From Trema orientale (Eukaryota; Streptophyta; Magnoliopsida; Rosales; Cannabaceae), in the NCBI GenBank assembly GCA_002914845.1, contig JXTC01000118.1:460580-524579 (forward strand): a stretch of 64,000 nucleotides of DNA, read 5' to 3'. Position 1 is the stretch's first letter. Every line of letters begins with the position of its first letter. The notes under the pieces are model-generated. The model did not search any database and had not been told where the DNA came from. It was given only the letters and a program-made list of their open reading frames with translations. Made by a program: the position numbers and the translations under genes. This document shows positions 58,120 to 64,000 of this stretch, in pieces.

Positions 58120-59560
58120 TTTACCTTTCAGAATCTGAGCCGCCAAAGAAAACGAGTTCTGGATAATCCTCCAGCCTTATTTTGCCACAAGCACTTGGTT
58201 AAATATTTGAAGGTCTTGAAAGCCCAAACCACCCAAACACTTAGGGAGGTAGAGTTTATTCCATCTAACCCAAGTAATTTTCTTTTTTCCTCCTGTCGAA
58301 CCCCACCAAAATCGGGTAATGATGGAATACAAATCATTACAAAGAGAGATAAGTAGTTTAAAGATACTCATCATATAATTAGACACCACTTGAAGAACCG
58401 ACTTAATCAAAATGTCCTACCCCCTGCAGAGAATAAGCCTCTCCTCCAACCTTAGACCCGTTTCCAAACATAATCTTAAATTCCATAAAAAGTTTTGTAT
58501 TTGTTGCGACTAATTATTGTGGAGACGTCAAGGTAAATGTCATGCGAATTAACTCTTTGAAGGCCCAAAATCTCCAAGATTTGTTTTCACCTATCCTCCT
58601 TGACATTGGGACTAAGGATTATCACTAACTTCTTAAAGCTAATATATTGACTCGAGACCTTCTCACAATAACTAAAGATATTATTGATAGCCCAATAATT
58701 ATCTATTTCTGCACAAGAGAAGATAATAGAGTTATCTGCAAAGAATAAATGGCTCACTGTGTGTCCAGAACGAGATCGTTTCATCCTCAAAAGATCACCT
58801 ATATCCTCGGCTCCCTGAGGAGAGAAAAGAGCATTTCTGCACATAATAAGAAGAGATACGGGGATAACGTACATCCTTGATGAAGACCGCGAAAGGGAAC
58901 AACATGACCTTCCATATTTCCCTTGATAAGGAAAGCAAATTGCAAAGTTGAGATATAGTCACAGATAAGAGAAATCCACCTAGGAGAAAACCCCATCTGT
59001 TCCATAATCTTGCCGATAAAACCCCATTCAACTATGTCATAAGCCTTGCACATGTCAAGCTTTAATGTCATAAAGCCATTGATTCCGTTAAAGCTTTTGT
59101 GGAGGGAATATAGAATTTCAAATGAAGCTATGATGTTGTTTGTTATTAACCTTCCCAGAACAAAAGTATTTTGATTGCTAGAAATGAGACCCTGGAAAAC
59201 ACCTTTAAGCCTGTTTTTGTCACTAGCTTGTAAATAATATTGCATAATCTAATAGGATGGAAGTTTGCCACTGCCTCTGGCTTCCTTTTTTTTTTGGAAT
59301 CAAAACAATATTCGTAGAGTTAACCTCTCTAGCTGAGTTACCTTCATTCAAAACATCCAAGCATGCTTGTACTACAGTTGGGCCAACTATGTCCCAATTC
59401 TTCTTATAAAAGACGACATGAAAACTATTGGGGCCTGGAGCTTTGGTGGATCCTATACTACTCAATGTAAGAAAGAACTTATCACTCGAAAATGGTCTCT
59501 TTAAAATAGTCAGCTCCTTTGCAGACAATTAAGCTCTAATGTTACATGTAGCTACCTCTA
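58120..59560 (-). pseudogene. LINE ORF2 reverse transcriptase, inactive
   Basis: Contains APGPNSFHVVFYKKNWDIVG and NSTNIVLIPK (59528-59300), motif A LKLDMCKAYDIVEW (near 59065-59024), GLHQGCTLSPYLF (58888-58850, family GLRQGDPLSP) and the catalytic box FADN (58742-58731), where families have FADD. Further on, WWGSTGGKKKITWVRWNKL, GGLGFQDLQIFNQVLVAK is the thumb region. The second catalytic Asp is Asn, and a frameshift lies between 58800 and 58870, so it cannot be active. Confidence 0.9.
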
Positions 59561-60825
59561 AATCTGAACTTGACAGACTGTTAAAACAGAATATAGTATT
59601 GAAGTAATCTTCCAGAACACCAATAATCTCTTCACTATTTTCCATCTAAGCCCCTTGCTGATTTTTGATTTTCAAGTTCTCATTTTTCCACTGTCTACTA
59701 CTAGCCTTGGAATGGAAGTACTTGGTATTCTGATCACCTGATTTCAATCATTCTGCAAAAGATCATTATTTCTAGTAAGATTCCTCTGTATATAATAATA
59801 GTTCAATTTCCTTTTTCGACCTTTTAATGTGTTCCATGTAGCCGGGGACCGAAGAGAAATAATACAAGAGATTTAGCCTTTCTTGATAATCTTTTAATTT
59901 CTTTCGCTAGTGGCCAAATTTCTCCGAGCTCTAACTGCAAAGTAAGTGTCCACATCCATCAAGCTGATTTAACATATCTTTAAAAGGGTCTACCTCTCCT
60001 CCTCACATCCCGAAAATGCCCCAGTTAGATTGAATAATATCTCGGCAATCAGGCTCCTTAAGCCAAAAAGGTTCTAACCGAAAGGGGTGAGTTTCAATAC
60101 CTCCAGCAACCACACTCCGACTAGCCAGAAGAAGAACAATGAGACAGTGACCAGATTTTGGAAAATCCAGATGCTCCACGGATGCTGAAAGGAAACAGAA
60201 GCCTTCATTCTTCGTCATAATCAAATCTATCCAGTCGCTATTGGACATTTGCCTTCCTATCCCTCTTGTTATTCCAAGTCAACATAAGATCAGTATAACC
60301 CAAATTTGCAAGATTACAATTTGCCAAGGCCGATTTGAAATTCAAAATTACCGATGTCTGACAGTCCGAGCCTCTGAGCTTTTCTAAAAAAGATGCAATC
60401 TCATTAAACTTCCCTCCACACATTGATGGAATGAAATATAATCCTTTAAGTCTGCATAAGAGCTCCCATGAAAAATGATGAGAAGCCTTTTGAGGGTGGT
60501 TAAAAAAGCCTAAAAAATGCTAAAACAGAACACTATCGGTAATAACAATCACGTCTATATGGCCATGAGAAAAGGATATAAAAGTCACGTCGATATCATC
60601 TCTCAAAAGTAAGATCAGACCTCCACTTTTGCCAATGTAGTCTACTACAAAACCTCTATCATAACCCATCTAAAATTTAATGAAATTTCCCCAAGTTCTA
60701 GCAAGTCTAGTTTTGGACAAGAAAACTAGACTGGGGCATAATTTGCGTATGAGGATGCACAAAGCATTAATTGTATGAGGGTTCCCTAGGCCCTGTACAT
60801 TCCAGCTAAAGCAACTCAATGAGTT
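59560..60825 (-). pseudogene. LINE ORF2 N-terminus: AP-endonuclease-like
   Basis: Starts with SCFSWNVQGLGNP (60781-60816), the variant of the WNCRGLGNP motif that opens plant LINE endonucleases. It continues as GKSGGLILLLRDDIDVTF, NLANLGYTDLMLTWNNKRD (expected GPxFTWSN region) and the RLDRF/SHCSSS-like end. This domain nicks target DNA to prime reverse transcription. Several stops and frameshifts are present. Confidence 0.75.
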
Positions 60826-60833
60826 CGATGATC

Positions 60834-62703
60834 CTACGTCACAGGATTCGCTGATATAATGGTGGTTACTAGGATCAGCTTTGGTGCTTTCATTTTGATT
60901 GTTTTTTTATCAGAATTGCCAACAGGTAGTCTCCTTTTGGTATTAGAGACTGAACTACCAATTGTCATATTACATCCATTGTTCTCATTCTTTAGACTAT
61001 GGAAACCAACCTTGTGTAGAGAGGCCACAGAAAAAAAATTCTTATGTCGTGGACTGAGCGCCATACTATGTCTTATAGGGCTGATTCTCTTAAACTCATT
61101 TTTATTACTCTTCTTTCGTCCGTAGTCCTTAAACACGCTATTTTCTGACTTCAAGAAGGATTCCCTAAAAATTTTACCAAGGGCTTGGCTTTCTTTAGTA
61201 GAGATAGAGTTGATTTTGGCGCTTTTTAGCCCCTGACTTCCCTGATTTCCTGCATTCTCCTCCCCTAAATGATTGCCCTTGGCTATTGAGGAGATTCTGG
61301 CCACATCTTTGGTAGCTTTGACCCCATCACCTCTCTCACTTTCTAAACTTTATTCTTAGTTGCATTCGTATACGTACCTAAATAATTAAAAACTTGCAAG
61401 GGATCAGTCAAAGAAACATTACCTTCTGTTGCCTCAGATTAATATTATTGGTTCCTCATCTCTCTAATCCCTGTATTACTAAATGGAGCATCCACATCTG
61501 AGGCCGTCAGATTCATTATCTATGCATTCTCAATGCTGACTGCATTGGCAGGCTTTAGAATAGCTTCCTTAGTAGGCCAACTTCCTTTAGACATGTCCTA
61601 CCCTAGTCCATCAGAAATATTATTCTGAAGCCCAAGAAGACAAAGGGGTCTCAGTTCCAATTACTTTATCATTAGTTAGCATAATAGACGAAGTTTTCTC
61701 AACTGCCCTACTAGACAACTCTTCTTCCACACTATGCTGTGTGTTGAAATTGCTATCAGCAAGAGCTATCTTCCCATTATTTTTCAACGCAATTGCCGAG
61801 GCTGTATTTGGAGTTTTTCCAGTATCCCATAACCATTACTCCGTGTTACACATCTCAATGGTAGGAAAGAGTTGTTGACCCCTTGGCGAAAATGACTCCT
61901 AGGACCGTCTAAACTGTTTAGATAGAATTTCCGCTTACTCTGCAGTGAAGGACTGGCCTTAGAATTAAAAGGACGATCCCCTGAGAAAGGCGCCGAATGG
62001 AAATTATTTTTCCTTAATCATCTCATGAGTCTCCTTCAGAATACAGTCTTGTACCATATGACCAATCCTGCACAAGCGAAGCAGAAGTTGGGCAAATGTT
62101 CGTACTTGAAATGAACCCATAAAACATTTCCTTATGTACCCAGTTTTAAATAGGCACCTCTCCTAAGAGGTTGAGTGATGTTAATAAGTACCTGAACTCT
62201 TAGGAATCTACCCAAGCAAGAGCCATTGTCATCTTTCTCCACCTCAATAGGTGATCCAAGCTTATTACCCAAAAGCATTCCAACTGTCTCATTCATACTG
62301 TGAATAGGAATCCTATACATCTGGACCCAAAATTTGGTAAAGGTAAAAGCCCTCCATACCATATCAGAGATAACACATACCTTTTTTTAAGCACCAAAAG
62401 ACTACAGTTGAAATGCCGCGGTTCTCCCTCCTGAACCATATCCCATTCAACATCGTGCCCAAAGGAAAAGAGAAAACTATCGACCTCTACCTCTTTGACT
62501 AAGAACCCATTCTCCATCCTTCATAAATTTGCCATAGTACGCTCCAAAGTGCCCCGATGAGTCGGTTTCTGGGACAAAGTTATACCAACTAAACCAAACT
62601 GAAACTCCTTCTATCCATTGTTAAATAAATCATCAGTCACTTCCATAACCTCTTCTTCCTCTGAGATTGTAAGATCTTTCCATAGATCAACAATGGAGTC
62701 CAT
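60834..62703 (-). pseudogene. LINE ORF1 relic: DUF4283 and CCHC knuckle
   Basis: Starts MDSIVDLWKDLTISEEE (ATG 62703-62701). It passes through shifted frames with FSFGHDVEWDMV and FTKFWVQMYRIPIHSMNE (DUF4283 core near 62290-62340) and IEVEKDDNGSCLGRFLRVQV. Near 62040-62110 it reads FCFAC then, after a one-base shift, RIGHMVQDC, a CX2CX4HX4C zinc knuckle. The 156-aa C-terminal part (61304-60834) is basic and low in conservation. The protein binds the LINE RNA in related elements. At least three frame breaks make it non-functional. Confidence 0.8.
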
Positions 62704-62967
62704 GGTCAAAACACAAGTTGAACCCAAAAGTAGCCTACTCTTAGAACCAGAGAGAGAAATTACCCCAATTAGATCGCTAGAAGACCCAAAAGGAATCGCC
62801 AAAGTTCTCTTAGTTGGGACTCAGTAGACAAAACGCTAAAAAACAAGAGACTATTCACATGTAGCGTTGTCATAGAAGCACTATTCAGACGAGCAAAGTA
62901 CTATTCATGAACTACCGTATACACCTTTTGATTTTAGAAATGTAATTTGGAGACTTTAGGTTTGACA

Positions 62968-63550
62968 TTTTAATAGTTGAATGTATATATAAATATATAT
63001 ATGGGTCATGTTTCAATAGAGTTTTTTATTTTTGCTCTATAGATAAGTACTTTGATCAAGTTAAACTGACTACCAATAGCAAGTAATTTTTACCTACAAT
63101 TATTTCCATTCCAATTTTTTTAGAGAATCTTCTTTTCATTGAGTTTGGAATAAGATTTGGGAATGACTTTTTAAGGAAAATAATTTGGAATGGTTTTTTT
63201 TTTTAATCAAAATTATTAGGATTTAATAGTTTCATATATATGGTTTTTTTTAAAAGAGTTTTGATAATTTTTTTGAGATACACAATTTGTTTTTTTATTT
63301 TTTTATTTTTTAGGGATATACACGATATACATGATTTCATTTTTTTAGCTTTTTTTTTAACTAATACATGGTTAGTTTTTTTTTTTTTTTGGGAACCAAA
63401 TATACGTTAGTTACAATAAAAAAAACATGTTAGTTCCCCTAAAAAAATACATGTTAATTCTCTTAAAAAAAATACATGGTTAGTATTTCATTGTTTTATC
63501 TATTTTGAAATTATAAAAATGAATTTAATACATACACATATGTAGACTAA
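62968..63550. other. gene-free AT-rich DNA
   Basis: Several irregular repeats of AAAATACATGTTAGTT at 63360-63480; nothing else seen. Confidence 0.5.
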
Positions 63551-63981
63551 GGCTATATTTAGTAGGAGGAAAAAGGGAGAGAAAGGAAAAAGTAAGAGAG
63601 AAAATGGGAAAGAAAATGGAAAAATTGGTTATTTGGTGGGAAGGAAAATGGAGAGAAAGAGAAAATGGAGAAGAAAAGGGGAGGGAAAAAAGCGAGGTGG
63701 GGACCATAAAAATTTTCTACTCCAAATTAGAGAGAAAAATAGAAGAAAAAACACTTTAACCAATCACAAAAATAAATTTACCAAATTAGCCTTGCATATT
63801 AATTTTTAAAATCATTATATTGAGGGTAAAATAGTCATTTTTAAATAGGTTAGTTTTCTTTCCTCTCTTCATACTAAATAACTACGGAGAAAAGACACTT
63901 TTTTTTTCCATCTTATACATTTTCTTACTCTTTTAATTTTTCTTTCCCTCCTATTTTCTTTCCTCTCTACCAAACATAGCC
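63551..63981. mobile_element. Tourist-like MITE, same family
   Basis: 431 bp from GGCTATATTTAGTA to TACCAAACATAGCC, flanked by TAA (63548-63550 and 63982-63984). Interior phrase GAGGGTAAAATAGTCATTTTT as in other members. Confidence 0.85.
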
Positions 63982-64000
63982 TAAAATTATAAAAAAAACA

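Larger units (their letters stand above)
55836..62956 (-). mobile_element. full-length dead LINE with target-site duplication
   Basis: A 7.1-kb non-LTR retrotransposon on the minus strand, bounded by TAGGTTTGACA (55825-55835 and 62957-62967), an 11-bp target-site duplication. The 3' end carries a short poly-A (a T run on the plus strand, 55837-55845), and the 5' end has a leader with repeated GAATAGT words typical of plant LINE 5' UTRs. Order from the 5' end: ORF1 (DUF4283 and zinc knuckle), then ORF2 with endonuclease, reverse transcriptase, zf-RVT and RNase H-like domains. All frames are broken by stops and frameshifts. Two Tourist-like MITEs interrupt the 3' third (56169-56598 and 57105-57535), so the LINE is older than they are. 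Confidence 0.9.

Overview
This is AT-rich nuclear DNA from a flowering plant, most likely a eudicot. Two spliced genes with standard GT-AG introns can be rebuilt: a plant HMGA-type chromatin protein and a cysteine-rich-RLK-type cytoplasmic kinase. The remainder is a dense mosaic of mostly decayed transposons: Ty1/copia and Ty3/gypsy relics, solo LTRs, a complete LINE insertion, an hAT-like element, Tourist-like MITEs, and several families of small inverted-repeat elements flanked by 9-bp duplications. I cannot name the species from the sequence.

Layout. Positions 1-17,400 hold no gene: AT-rich DNA with solo-LTR-like pieces, foldback elements, Tourist-like MITEs, degenerate short-period repeats and an hAT-like element (15,291-16,104) with a 172-bp MITE nested in it. 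The HMGA gene (17,485-18,185, minus, two exons) follows, with G-box/ACGT motifs upstream. From 19,450 to 30,850 lie a copia gag relic and a roughly 4-kb tandem duplication; each copy carries a copia-like LTR, a minisatellite inside it, and CACTA-like short palindromes. From 31,000 to 40,010 there is a solo LTR, MITEs, a 360-bp tandem duplication, a GC-rich broken gene fragment (36,042-36,329, minus), a gypsy integrase/chromodomain tail with an internal duplication, and a 945-bp foldback element.

The kinase gene occupies 40,208-45,031 (minus, six exons, 395 aa). From 45,395 to 54,170 lie more foldback elements and a cluster of 172-bp MITEs. There, a duplicated segment preserves empty sites for two MITE insertions, which shows the 9-bp target-site duplication directly. 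The right end (55,836-62,956) is a full-length but dead LINE on the minus strand, bounded by an 11-bp target-site duplication and interrupted by two Tourist-like MITEs; a third MITE of that family sits at 63,551-63,981.

The two genes show no functional link to each other. I found no convincing undescribed system. The most informative signals are the 172-bp hairpin MITE family with its empty sites, the duplication that ends at an ambiguous base, and the set of long-arm foldback elements.
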